NCBI RefSeq assembly: GCF_000757885.1
Contig: NZ_JQCR01000002.1
Location: 62,001-126,000, forward strand
Length of the DNA stretch: 64,000 nucleotides
Source of the DNA: Paenibacillus wynnii
Lineage (GTDB): Bacteria > Bacillota > Bacilli > Paenibacillales > Paenibacillaceae
Direction: 5' to 3'
Below, in pieces: positions 19,001 through 26,926 of this stretch. The notes below the pieces were generated by a model. It was given only the letters and a program-made list of their open reading frames with translations. It did no database searches and had not been told where the DNA came from. The position numbers were made by a program, and so were the translations under genes. Every line of letters starts with the position of its first letter. The stretch's first letter is position 1.

Positions 19001-19305
19001 CCGTAAATTCCATCACCGTGATTCGCTTTATTCCCTGTCTTACGAATAGCATGCAGTATATCAAGCAGTTCTTCTGTTAGAAGATCTTCTTGGCTTAATA
19101 GGTTGAGCCTGTCCATTTGACTAAGAGTATCAGTATGATTCATTTCTTCAAGGGCACATATGTATTTCGTTATTGTCTCCCCGAGCATACGGAGCTTTAT
19201 AAGAGATGTATTCGGGTCACTGTAAACGTTTCGCTCGGCCATTTCGGCAAGATTGGATAGAATATTCCAATGGTTCGATAAGAAAGTGAAATTGCTGTTA
19301 TTCAT
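16054..19305 (-). CDS. hsdR: Type I restriction endonuclease HsdR
   Basis: This 1083-residue motor-nuclease subunit translocates and cuts unmodified DNA. In order it has an N-terminal DUF4145-like helical region (residues 1-130), a coiled coil (150-195), a PD-(D/E)xK nuclease (FADYALFYGMELIAIVEAKR) and a helicase. The helicase shows Walker A (MATGTGKTRMAIGL), DEAH box (IIVDEAHRG), motif III (GLTATP) and motif VI (LGRATRRC). The ATG at 19305 is preferred because GAGGTG lies seven bases upstream; GTG at 19314 lies within that Shine-Dalgarno. All catalytic motifs are present, so the nuclease appears functional. Confidence 0.92.
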   Translation of the reverse strand: MNNSNFTFLSNHWNILSNLAEMAERNVYSDPNTSLIKLRMLGETITKYICALEEMNHTDTLSQMDRLNLLSQEDLLTEELLDILHAIRKTGNKANHGDGIYGTTEEAKALLHMTFRLAVWFMQVYGEWDFTAPEYTEPTNVEDSQNQEQLQQLADSYESKVQHLEQELLKLSQLQDQKSQDEKQKRHSKARKLGSALVLTEAETRVIIDEKLRLAGWEADTLQLRFSAGTRPEKGKFLAIAEWPLKNGFADYALFYGMELIAIVEAKRQSKDVQADIEQAKKYASYVIKHGDEVIHGPWGNYQVPFLFATNGRPYLRQLEQKSGIWFLDARKPTNHSRVLQTWYSPEGLKELLQQDIEQATKDLRDESLDYLHLREYQENAILAVEHAIEAGQRRILVAMATGTGKTRMAIGLIYRLIKHNRFKRILFLVDRSALGRQAEAAFKDSKLESYHSFTEIFELQTLDDKKPNTETKVQIATVQGMVKRLFYSDDDKGIPSVDQYDCIIVDEAHRGYTLDKEMTEIELEFRDHADYVSKYRKVLDYFDAVRIGLTATPALHTVEIFDKSIVNYSYREAVIDGYLIDHEPPVLFETELKKNGIKWQIGEEIAVYNVSSGTVEKELLEDEVNLEVTQFNKTVITENFNRVVLEALTKYIDPEADGKTLIFAATDDHADMVVRIFKEELEKVYGPVDDSAILKITGSIKDPLHAIKLFKNERLPSIVVTVDLLTTGIDIPSISHVVFLRRVRSRILYEQMLGRATRRCDEISKDHFMIYDAVGIYESLKPYTDMKPVVTRPQVTLDLLVDELKQMRIEHHIKSHQEEIVAKMQRKKQRWTPQDHDDFKALSDGESVDEFIDEIKKTSVDQVSKALLSKPQLLQFIEENRGRHSRQYISNHQDKLIGVTRGYGDAQKPEDYLEGFNGFIRENLNLIPALYIICTRPNDLTREELRKLRVILDQKGFTEKNLQTAWRDTKQQDIAADIISFIRQQALGDPLISHEERIENAMKKIYGMRVWPKVQKDWLKRIEKQLLQESVLDPSPEKAFDVEPFRSKGGYKQLNKIFDGQLDEIVATINVALYPPREKEQA

Positions 19306-19348
19306 TCCATTCACCTCAAGAAAATTAGAATGTCATACGTTAATATAC

Positions 19349-19377
19349 TTTATACGCATAGGAAAATTTTCCTAAGT
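19349..19377 (-). promoter_or_regulatory. Probable hsd promoter with palindromic operator
   Basis: On the minus strand a TATAAA-type -10 (19349-19354) lies just downstream of the perfect palindrome AGGAAAATTTTCCT (19360-19373). The palindrome occupies the spacer region, where a bound protein would block polymerase. The -35 is poor. This could delay restriction after transfer to a new cell. Confidence 0.4.
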
Positions 19378-19411
19378 CTATATTAACATGTCCAAATACA
19401 AGAGGAGAACT

Positions 19412-19440
19412 AAAAATAAGGACTCCAGTAGAGCCCTTCT
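19412..19440 (-). terminator. Terminator of the GIY-YIG cassette
   Basis: Reading the minus strand, AAGGGCTC and GAGTCCTT pair imperfectly around TACTG and are followed by ATTTTTAG, directly after the last stop codon. Confidence 0.55.
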
Positions 19441-20474
19441 TAATTTTTCTCTTCAATCCTTCTTAACCAAGCATCAAAATAACTTCTACTTAACTCTTCC
19501 ACCCAATGATTGCATAATAAATAATCAGTTCCGTAAATCATATATGGATCGGAGTAGAATCTGGAGCGTCCATTTACATTCCGCTGTTCAGTCATGGATA
19601 TTGTAGAATCGACCTTTTTTAAAACAGGATAAGTGATATTAAATGTTCTCTTGGCGTAGTCCAGCCGTTGCAATCGCACAACCTCTTGTTCAGGTAATAC
19701 ATCACTTGCTATCAACCGCTCAAGACTGGATCTGACAAAAGCGCCGATCTTTATAACCTCAGACCCTTTAAAATCAGCAGGCATTTCCTTTATCTTAAAT
19801 GTGCTTTTCGGCAGACCTACGATCTGTTTATCCTCAGCGAAGAGATTGTACATTTGTATGCTCCTCATAAAAAGCTCTGAGGTATCGGACACTGAATTTG
19901 ATAAGGCTGTTACGACATTAAAAATTTTCTCCTTGAAGTCTTCATTGCACAAAAGCTCAAAACGAAAATTCAAACCTTTGCCATGAAACAGCTCTTGAAG
20001 TTCAGTTATGTAGAGTTGCAGCGGTTCGCGTATCGCTCCATGAATTTTAGGAGCAGCAAATATGATATTCTCCAGCATTTAAATTGAAATACCCATGAAT
20101 CGCCATCGCTGTACGAATCATTTTCTTCAGCACTCTGGACACTGTCTCTTCTTTAGATCCATAATTCAGACCATATTCATGGTAAGCCACTTCAATACCG
20201 TATATGTTTTGAATGCTCCCGCAACCTCCATACCCAAAGCATCGATCTCGGCTTGTTGGAGCAGTTGTGAGTATGAATTGTTTTGCTTAAACAAATCAAG
20301 GTTGTATTTTTCTCTAAAATATTGGTCTGAATCTTTCATCATATTTTCGACAACAGCTTCATTATAAAATTCCCATGACTTCACCGATGGCTTCCAGTTC
20401 AACTGAACAAGCTGACAGTTCTTTGAATGTCTTAGCCATGAGAGCATCAATGATTCTCCGATTTCGATTTTCAA
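19440..20474 (-). pseudogene. Fourth gene of the GIY-YIG cassette, broken by two frameshifts
   Basis: Three consecutive frames read as one protein of about 345 residues. The first runs from a TTG start at 20474 (MKIEIGESLMLSWLRHSKNC) to about 20217. The second covers about 20217-20073 and includes IYGIEVAYHEYGLNYGS and KKMIRTAMAIHGYF. The third reads NIIFAAPKIHGAI to the end at 19440 (DAWLRRIEEKN). The outer frames are the same and only the middle 140 bp is shifted, so the two indels compensate, yet a stop at 20166 still truncates the product. I recognise the family as an uncharacterised protein found near restriction genes but cannot assign a function. A GAGGTG overlapping the preceding stop supplies its ribosome site. 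Confidence 0.7.
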
Positions 20475-20479
20475 AAGAG

Positions 20480-21280
20480 CTACACCTCATCACCTATTTT
20501 TCTGAATGCAGTTTTCTCTCCAAGCGTGACTGAATCCACTTCCCAACCAGCGTGCAGCCAGGATTTAGCTTGTGTATTCGTCAAAGCATTAGCCCACCAC
20601 GGACGATATTTACTCGCAGATGCAGGCAGGTCAAAACCTAGTACCGCTTCGATTTGGTATATAGTCATAATCACTTGCTTACCTTCAGTACTCAGTAAAT
20701 ATCGATAGAGTGAAACGTACTTCCCAACGTTATTCTCCGTAAGATTCTTCGGTTGATTTCTATGTTTTTTCAATGTACGTTGTACAATAACTTCAGACGG
20801 TGACTCCAGTGAATGTCCAGATATCGCCTCATGTCCTTCCAATGCTCGGGTCAACCTTTGCAGCATATAGCCAATCCCCGTACAATCGCTTAGAGGAAAA
20901 AACAATTCCTGTCCTTGATTAAATACAGCCTTAGCTCGATCCGCATAATGCCTGCCGCCCAGCACCGTAATCTCCTTATATTTGAATAATCCCTTGCTTT
21001 CAGCCTGCTCTTTCAATTGAGCGATAAGAATAGTCTCACTGGAAGGCTTGATGAAGGACACGTTATAGTCCTCTGGAATGATATCCTCAGGATATAGAAA
21101 ACCATATTTTGCAGACAGAATTACCCAATGATTGAAGAAGGTTTTAGCATACCTTTGACAGGCCACCGCAAAAACACCTGTATAAACGTTCTGCGCTTCT
21201 ACAGGTCCGATTGAAGGCTGTTTATCCCATATCTTCGCGGCACCGCAGGGAATAATACAAAGCGATTTATCTCGATTCAC
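20480..21280 (-). CDS. DUF6884/DUF7662-like two-domain protein
   Basis: The 266-residue product has an N-terminal DUF6884-like domain. Its features are IIPCGAAKIWD, VYTGVFAVACQRYA, WVILSAKYGFL and the acidic DIIPEDYNV, a fold reminiscent of nucleotide- or base-processing enzymes. A C-terminal domain from about residue 185 (KYVSLYRYLL ... LPASASKYRPWWAN ... AGWEV) resembles DUF7662. GTG at 21280 is chosen as start: GAGGTG lies seven bases upstream, and the gene overlaps the previous stop by 14 bp. It is the third gene of a tightly coupled four-gene unit. Function is unknown; its neighbours suggest a nucleic-acid defence role. Confidence 0.65.
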   Translation of the reverse strand: MNRDKSLCIIPCGAAKIWDKQPSIGPVEAQNVYTGVFAVACQRYAKTFFNHWVILSAKYGFLYPEDIIPEDYNVSFIKPSSETILIAQLKEQAESKGLFKYKEITVLGGRHYADRAKAVFNQGQELFFPLSDCTGIGYMLQRLTRALEGHEAISGHSLESPSEVIVQRTLKKHRNQPKNLTENNVGKYVSLYRYLLSTEGKQVIMTIYQIEAVLGFDLPASASKYRPWWANALTNTQAKSWLHAGWEVDSVTLGEKTAFRKIGDEV

Positions 21281-21923
21281 TGGCGAGCACCTCGATTCTG
21301 TCAAAATCTTGGTTATTCAATGGTTCTTTATACAACTCGTTCACTTGCCAAAGTCCACTTCTTCTTATTTTTTCATGGGGTGATGACATCCCAAGCCATT
21401 GAACAGAAGGAGCGCACTCATCACATAATGATAGCGTAGATATGAGCCTGGATTCCAAAGATAAGCGCTCTGTTTTATCTTCTATACCCAGCACACAAAA
21501 TGAGAAATGCTTCTGAAAGTAATCACTGACTCTGCTCTCAATAGTTAACTGATATGCTGGATTTATTAAATGACCATTATTAAGTTTAGCTTCCCGAGTT
21601 GTAAAATCGAGTTCCCATACACTTGCGTATGGATCTTTGTCTCGGTTCAGCAGACACCTACCTATGTTCTTGCGAAATATACTTCTATCCTTATTCTCCT
21701 GAACAAAATGCTGCTTCAAACGCGACCTAAGTTGATTAGGGCCAGTGTGGGTACCAACTCGAACAATCCGATCTGCGTCATGCCCGTATTCCCCTTTCTC
21801 TAACAGAAAGTAAATTCCGTTTCTGGGGATGCAGTCATCTTCGAATGGGAAACGATGTCTGGGTAAGCCATTAATAATTATGTGCAATTCACAACAATGT
21901 TGACTCAATCTAAACACCCCCAT
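21267..21923 (-). CDS. GIY-YIG family nuclease
   Basis: About 218 residues. The GIY-YIG core is visible: NGIYFLLEKGE supplies GIY, RIVRVGTHTG replaces the YIG strand, and RSRLKQHF with RSIFRKNIGR supplies the conserved arginine and following helix. A C-terminal half of about 120 residues (LESRLISTLSL; PSVQWLGMSSP) is likely a specificity or binding part. The ATG at 21923 has GAAGG nine bases upstream; ATG 21944 is an alternative. The start lies inside the end of the upstream gene. Expected activity is single-metal DNA cleavage, with the target unknown. Confidence 0.7.
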   Translation of the reverse strand: MGVFRLSQHCCELHIIINGLPRHRFPFEDDCIPRNGIYFLLEKGEYGHDADRIVRVGTHTGPNQLRSRLKQHFVQENKDRSIFRKNIGRCLLNRDKDPYASVWELDFTTREAKLNNGHLINPAYQLTIESRVSDYFQKHFSFCVLGIEDKTERLSLESRLISTLSLCDECAPSVQWLGMSSPHEKIRRSGLWQVNELYKEPLNNQDFDRIEVLASESR

Positions 21924-23241
21924 GTATCTGAAGACCTTCTTCATACTCCCGTACTTCCTGTGTTAATAGATTTAATATTTTTTTAAAATCCTCGTTTTCA
22001 TATAGAAGCTCATCAGAAATGTCGTAAAAGTCAATGGTAATATTGATCTTATCCAAGATCTCATTTGCCTGTGGAAATTTAAGTTTATTTTCAACAAACT
22101 CATCAATAAAAATCCTAATTGCTTCATCTCGTGTTATTGTACCGTTACTTACTTTTGATTTTAAAAGACGGTTCTGAAGTAAAATATTATTAAAAAAATC
22201 ATTATCATTATGAGTTAACTGAATAAAATAACTAATTAATTCTTCCTTACTATTCTCAAGTATTGAATCAATGTTAAAGTTGTTGTGAATTATTTGATCA
22301 CTTTTCTGTACTGTAAATCTATTTGACTCATCTGTACTTCCTTTTATAAATGAGATGAATTCTTCTTTTACCGCTGTTATCTCTTCGATATAAGATTTTT
22401 TCTTTTCAATCGGCAATAAATACCCGAATCGACCAGCATTTATTAAAAAGTCTGAATTTAGGTTGTCCATTTCTGAACGAAGCATGGTCATGTCTTCAAG
22501 TCTGAATAAATCATCCTGAGAGAAAACGTTCCAGCTACTGTTTAAACGTTCTTGCCTTACTTTAATGTTTTTATAAAATGGATTCAGATTTATGCGTTTA
22601 ACCTTTAGATTTACCCCAGAGAGTTGTAATTTTATAATTTTGTATTTGTTTCTATAGAAATTAATTCTTTGTAATTTATTGGGGTCAATAGGGGGATTGT
22701 TATCTAGTTTTTCTAGTGTTTCATTTATTCTTTTTACTACAATTTCACGCTGAGCAATGGCAATTTCTTTAATATCAAAAGGGTTATACTGGGACTTATC
22801 TTCTGGAAGGTCAATCGGATAAATCGGGAATTTATCAAGAACTAATTGTGTAAGCTTTTGGTCTCCATATATACCATTTGGAAAATCCAAGTCACTCTGC
22901 ACTTCATCAAGAAACATTATTTTAGGCATATAAAATAATGTATAGTGATCTACGACTATGATTGCCATATGTATTCTCGCAGCTGTCTGAAGGGATAATA
23001 TATCTAGATTATTTTGAATTAGCTTCATAGCTTCCGATTGTCCAAACCCATATCGAATCGCTTGATCATTTTCTTCAATATATAATTCGCAGTGAACCTT
23101 AAGCTCTCTTGCAAGTTTCAAGAGTAATTGTACTTCCCATTCATAAAATGCTGGTTTGACAAAGATTATCCTCGTCCTTGCTTGGGTCAAGAATTTTTTA
23201 ATGGCTCCATCATTCACATTTACAAAAGTTAGATTTTCCAT
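21910..23241 (-). CDS. PLD-like protein with a degenerate active site, first gene of the cassette
   Basis: The 443-residue protein opens with an alpha/beta segment (RIIFVKPAFYEWEVQLLLKL), followed by ARIHMAIIVVDHYTLFY. The latter has the spacing of the phospholipase-D motif HxKxxxxD but with alanine in place of the lysine. A long charged helical region (residues 190-440) follows. If the homology holds, the domain binds rather than cleaves nucleic acid, but this is tentative. AAGGGGG ends seven bases before the ATG at 23241. Base composition is strongly A+T-rich. The end overlaps the GIY-YIG gene. Confidence 0.5.
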   Translation of the reverse strand: MENLTFVNVNDGAIKKFLTQARTRIIFVKPAFYEWEVQLLLKLARELKVHCELYIEENDQAIRYGFGQSEAMKLIQNNLDILSLQTAARIHMAIIVVDHYTLFYMPKIMFLDEVQSDLDFPNGIYGDQKLTQLVLDKFPIYPIDLPEDKSQYNPFDIKEIAIAQREIVVKRINETLEKLDNNPPIDPNKLQRINFYRNKYKIIKLQLSGVNLKVKRINLNPFYKNIKVRQERLNSSWNVFSQDDLFRLEDMTMLRSEMDNLNSDFLINAGRFGYLLPIEKKKSYIEEITAVKEEFISFIKGSTDESNRFTVQKSDQIIHNNFNIDSILENSKEELISYFIQLTHNDNDFFNNILLQNRLLKSKVSNGTITRDEAIRIFIDEFVENKLKFPQANEILDKINITIDFYDISDELLYENEDFKKILNLLTQEVREYEEGLQIHGGV

Positions 23242-23448
23242 TATGAGCCCCCTTAAGTGGAGTAATCCACAAAAACCAATAATATCAATTAATTCTCTAA
23301 TTAATGATATATTCCCTGCAAAGATTCTCAATAAAAACATTAAGCCTGAGTTCGATTCAATGACCATTCATCTGATGTAATCATCAATTTAGTATGAGTG
23401 ATATGCCTCCTCCCCATATGTTATAATAACGAAAAGGCGGTGAGCAGA

Positions 23449-23751
23449 ATGTCCATTTCTAAGCAACAATTGGAACAGAGCTTTCAGGGCAAATCTTACG
23501 TAGACCTTAAAGATTTGGTCCAATTAATCGAAGAGAACTTCGGATTCAACGTTACGCTGCAAAGAAAAGATGAACACCTTACATTTACAGATGAACAAAA
23601 GAAGCGAATGACTTCAGTTATTTTTAAAGATGAAGGTGTTCTGACTCAACTACAGCTAGCTCAAAAGGATCGTAAGGATGGAATTTCCACATACAGTGAC
23701 AGCGAAGAGGAGTTTGCACAATTACTGAAAGAGGCCCAGAATGAAATCTGA
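23449..23751 (+). CDS. Putative antitoxin of a two-gene toxin-antitoxin-like pair
   Basis: The 100-residue acidic protein starts at ATG 23449, preceded by AAGGCGGTGA; a TATAAT lies at 23422-23427. It contains predicted helices (VDLKDLVQLIEENFGF) and a charged C-terminal tail (YSDSEEEFAQLLKEAQ), as is common for antitoxins. Its last 11 bp overlap the next gene. No DNA-binding family was recognised. The antitoxin assignment rests on size, order and overlap only. Confidence 0.5.
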   Translation: MSISKQQLEQSFQGKSYVDLKDLVQLIEENFGFNVTLQRKDEHLTFTDEQKKRMTSVIFKDEGVLTQLQLAQKDRKDGISTYSDSEEEFAQLLKEAQNEI

Positions 23752-24064
23752 CCGATTCAAGGTTCTCTGGACCACTTACGCTCGGGTAGCTCTTGCCCGA
23801 ATGAAGGAATATAAAGTAGACCCCATGAACGTCTTCAGACGTTCTAAGTCTGTATTAGCCGATGAGCCGAAATACAAAGCTGATGGAGTTTCTGACTTCC
23901 CTGGTTTTGAGTTTAACGGTTACTACTGGGTGCTAATCGGTAATGTGATCATTATATACAGGATTGATGAGAATCTTCGTGAAGTGTATGTCGATGCTTG
24001 TTACTTTGCGAATACGGGGTTGTCGCATTATATCTTTTGGGGAATTGATCCAGATAAAGAATAG
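23741..24064 (+). CDS. Putative RelE-like toxin
   Basis: The 107-residue basic protein begins FKVLWTTYARVALARMKEY. It ends in a beta-rich half (YYWVLIGNVIIIYRI; REVYVDACYF), the strand pattern of RelE/ParE-type ribonuclease toxins. It overlaps the upstream small acidic ORF by 11 bp, which is the usual antitoxin-toxin order. A strong terminator follows directly. Such pairs stabilise mobile elements; the catalytic residues of RelE cannot be confidently aligned here. Confidence 0.5.
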   Translation: MKSDRFKVLWTTYARVALARMKEYKVDPMNVFRRSKSVLADEPKYKADGVSDFPGFEFNGYYWVLIGNVIIIYRIDENLREVYVDACYFANTGLSHYIFWGIDPDKE

Positions 24065-24107
24065 CCTAACCCATTAACGTTATCACGCTCGGTTTAGGCT
24101 ATTTTTT
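24061..24107. terminator. Bidirectional terminator between the TA-like pair and the CoiA-like gene
   Basis: AATAGCCTAACC pairs with GGTTTAGGCTATT, followed by TTTTT on the plus strand. It serves two convergent transcripts. Confidence 0.75.
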
Positions 24108-24110
24108 GTC

Positions 24111-25415
24111 CTATAATGCTTCTATCTCAACAAGCCACTCACGTATTTTCGAATCATTAATTTTCCCCAAAGCATATCTGACCCACTTCTTCACTTCTGT
24201 TAATGTTAATCCATAATCTTCAAGCTCACTTCTATGTACCTTTAGATAATAAAACAGCGATTCAGCTTCTTGGGGAGAAAGTGATAGATATTTTAGTTTG
24301 GAAACATACTCAACAATATCGATATCCACTGTCATATAGGTTACCGCAACTTCTGCTAATGATTCTTGAACAGTTGATGCAAAATATTTATCCCTTGCCT
24401 GCTCTTCATACCTGACTTCGTTGGCTTGTCTTCTTAACGCTGCTTCTGCTTTTAACGCTTCAATCTGAAATAGTACTTGATTGGCGAACTCAAGCCTGTT
24501 CCTATCCTCCCGTTCCTTATCGCTTAGGAGAATCTCATCCCGAACAATCAAAGCTTGCGAAATATTCATTCGATAACCTTCAGTTAACGCAAATCCTCTG
24601 AATGGTGACTGCATTTGATCTAGGATCAGTCTATACACAGAGAACGTAATTTCATCTCCGATAGAGTGAACATAATACAGACTTCTGACATCTTGATTCA
24701 TTGTGCCATGTGCTCTGTATCCAAATAAACGAGTAATATTATAACCAGGAAATTCCTCACTCAATTCCTTCAATAATTTATCCCATTTGTAATCCTCTTC
24801 TGTCTTTATGGCCAAGCCATACTCTGCTTCCCACAGGTGAAGAACCCTATGCTCGAAATCATCTGCCAATTCCCTGTCTTCCACAAACCAGATGGATTCA
24901 AGACCTTTTTCTTTAAAGTACTTATTCCGTTTGTTGATTGTTTTCACTATCTTTTCATCGCCAATCTCATGGACATTTGTAATCACAGAAACGGCAAATT
25001 CACGACCATTTTTATTAAGATAAATGTCAGGGTAATGCTTCCATTTTTCTTCAGCTTTTTCTTTATAGCCGTATTCAACTTTCAAATCAGGTCTTATCAA
25101 TTCCTGACCTTTAAGCTCATTATAGATAATCTCCTTGATAACAGAATGCTTTTTATTCTCCCGTTTCGTTTGATTATGATAAGTATCGTATGCCTCTGCT
25201 CCCTGACATGACTTACCTTTGAGATGAGCAAAATGTATTTCATTAATTTCTCCAGCACGTAGCCGCAGCTCTTCGTGGCAGAAAGGGCAGATCATCGCCT
25301 TCTTCTCAGCAGCTTTTCGATATTTGTCAATCATTCGATCCTTTTCTGCATCACTATATCTGCTGATCTCGGCTGTAATGTTGAGTGTTTCCCCTTCGTA
25401 CAATGCGACATCCAT
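24111..25415 (-). CDS. CoiA-like competence/nuclease-type protein
   Basis: The 434-residue protein has an N-terminal zinc-finger-like segment (ICPFCHEELRLRAG, then HFAHLKGKSC) typical of CoiA proteins. It is followed by a PD-(D/E)xK-like nuclease core (KHYPDIYLNKNGREFAVSVIT). The C-terminal half is helical and charged. CoiA acts after DNA uptake in naturally competent Firmicutes, but CoiA-like genes also occur in defence islands. On this element a role in processing incoming or phage DNA is more likely than chromosomal competence. AAGGGGGAATTCAA precedes the ATG. Confidence 0.65.
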   Translation of the reverse strand: MDVALYEGETLNITAEISRYSDAEKDRMIDKYRKAAEKKAMICPFCHEELRLRAGEINEIHFAHLKGKSCQGAEAYDTYHNQTKRENKKHSVIKEIIYNELKGQELIRPDLKVEYGYKEKAEEKWKHYPDIYLNKNGREFAVSVITNVHEIGDEKIVKTINKRNKYFKEKGLESIWFVEDRELADDFEHRVLHLWEAEYGLAIKTEEDYKWDKLLKELSEEFPGYNITRLFGYRAHGTMNQDVRSLYYVHSIGDEITFSVYRLILDQMQSPFRGFALTEGYRMNISQALIVRDEILLSDKEREDRNRLEFANQVLFQIEALKAEAALRRQANEVRYEEQARDKYFASTVQESLAEVAVTYMTVDIDIVEYVSKLKYLSLSPQEAESLFYYLKVHRSELEDYGLTLTEVKKWVRYALGKINDSKIREWLVEIEAL

Positions 25416-25514
25416 TTGAATTCCCCCTTATTTGCATAGTGAATTGTATAATCTTCTACATTTTCTGTGAAAAGCCCTTCATATTTTCTAAATAATTACA
25501 GGCAAGATCAAATT

Positions 25515-25549
25515 AAAGAGGCTCTTGAACTCAATGTTCGAAAGCCTCT
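25515..25549 (-). terminator. Terminator of the Mrr-like gene
   Basis: On the minus strand AGAGGCT-tt-CGAAC pairs with GTTCA-ag-AGCCTCT, followed by TTTAATTTG. The stem begins within the last codons of the gene. Confidence 0.65.
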
Positions 25550-26235
25550 GTTTCAAATCCTACATATTGTTCGATTAGACTCATTAAACGTTCACCATTA
25601 AATGTCTGGATCGGTTTGTCGCTCGCACACTCCAATGCTTGTTTTGAAAACTCTCCAGTCGTAATAAAGAATCCTTCTTGGGCGCTGCATTCCATAATCG
25701 CACTGTGGAACTTTTGAATATCTGGTCTGCCCACTTTAGTTGTTGTATATCTTTTACACTCCACTAACCGTAGTTCATTCTCGCGGCGAAGAATGATATC
25801 TTTCCCACCATCCCCAGTACGCTTAGTTACCTCGCAGTCAAACCCAGCATATCGAAATACGCTGGCAACGTATTGTTCAAATTCAAATGGGTCCATTTCT
25901 TGTAAAGCTCTTAAGTTTCTTTGGTGTAATATCCGCCTTTTCTCTTCCTCTTCACGTTCCATTTGAAGGCGAATGAGTTCCGCTCTTCTTTTGTTTTTTA
26001 CTTCATGAATAATCCAAACCGATAACAAGCACAGACCGACCAAAACAATAATAAATGCTGCTTGTACCAGGGGATTTTGCTTTGAGAAATACGATTCAAT
26101 ATTTTGAGTGGCCGATACAATAGCCTTTATTATGCTGAATGCTACAAAGACCAGAAAAGCTATCAATACCAAAATCACTTCTGAGCTTCCTTTTTTGCTT
26201 CTGTAAGATCTGCCCCGTCTTCTTCTTGCCATCAT
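25531..26235 (-). CDS. Membrane-anchored Mrr-type restriction endonuclease
   Basis: The 234-residue protein begins with a very basic tail (MMARRRRGRSYRSKKG). Two membrane segments follow (about residues 19-42 and 56-78), then a coiled linker and a C-terminal Mrr_cat nuclease. The catalytic D-x(n)-ExK is visible in KRTGDGGKDII and LVECKRY. Family members cut methylated or foreign DNA. Placing the nuclease at the inner membrane face suits attack on DNA as it enters. ATG 26235 is chosen since GGGAGGTGTT lies directly upstream; the longer frame to 26373 overlaps the divergent gene and lacks a ribosome site. Confidence 0.8.
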   Translation of the reverse strand: MMARRRRGRSYRSKKGSSEVILVLIAFLVFVAFSIIKAIVSATQNIESYFSKQNPLVQAAFIIVLVGLCLLSVWIIHEVKNKRRAELIRLQMEREEEEKRRILHQRNLRALQEMDPFEFEQYVASVFRYAGFDCEVTKRTGDGGKDIILRRENELRLVECKRYTTTKVGRPDIQKFHSAIMECSAQEGFFITTGEFSKQALECASDKPIQTFNGERLMSLIEQYVGFETEAFEH

Positions 26236-26362
26236 AACACCTCCCTGACGGGCAGTATTATTCCCTACAGATAACGGATTTAGTACAAGGGACAACATAA
26301 CTAAGCGGACTTCACCATAAATATATAAACAAACAAAGCAATGGACAGAGGGGGTATTAACA

Positions 26363-26926
26363 ATGGGAAGCAATGAGCCTATTTCGTCAAAACAATTTCT
26401 AAGTAAAATCGAAGAAAGTCAGGCCAAACTGTACTACGACATAGGAAAACGAGTACATAGTTATTTTGAGGACACCTTTAAGGAGATGCAGCAATACCTT
26501 CAACAACTCCCCCCACAAGATGATGCAGCAACAATTGAAGAGGCTGGATCAAACGCACAATTGCTTCATAACAACGAATTATTGCAAGAGGAGGTTCAAA
26601 AACTCAAACATGTCAATGAAAATCAGAAATCTCAAATCCAAAAACTCAAAGAAGAGAAAGCTCAACTCTTACGTAACGCAACTAAACCAAGTTCAAGAAA
26701 AATGAAAGATAAAAATGATTCGGATAATCTCAGCAGCCCCGATGAAACAGAGTCCAAAACGAGAAAAACGAGAACGCCGAAGAATATGAAGACAATTAAA
26801 ACTTTAACAGTAAAAGACGGTACACATGAAAATGAGATTGAGCCTTTGGATTATGAATTTCTAGATACTTTTGAAGAGGAAGCCGATAAAGTAAATGAAG
26901 AGAACTTAGAATCCCGTGAACCCTAA
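26363..26926 (+). CDS. Coiled-coil protein of unknown function
   Basis: The 187-residue protein is highly charged. A helical N-terminus (SKIEESQAKLYYDIGKRVHSYF) is followed by a long heptad-like coiled coil (residues 65-108). A lysine-rich low-complexity stretch (RKTRTPKNMKTIKTL) and an acidic tail (EEEADKVNEENLESREP) complete it. GAGGGGGTATTAACA precedes the ATG. It is transcribed divergently from the Mrr-type gene, 127 bp away. No family was recognised; it may be a structural or DNA-bridging partner. Confidence 0.6.
   Translation: MGSNEPISSKQFLSKIEESQAKLYYDIGKRVHSYFEDTFKEMQQYLQQLPPQDDAATIEEAGSNAQLLHNNELLQEEVQKLKHVNENQKSQIQKLKEEKAQLLRNATKPSSRKMKDKNDSDNLSSPDETESKTRKTRTPKNMKTIKTLTVKDGTHENEIEPLDYEFLDTFEEEADKVNEENLESREP

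Noticed and set aside
20060..20220. Programmed ribosomal frameshifting in the fourth cassette gene
   Set aside because: No slippery heptamer or downstream structure was seen at either shift, and two opposite shifts would be needed.
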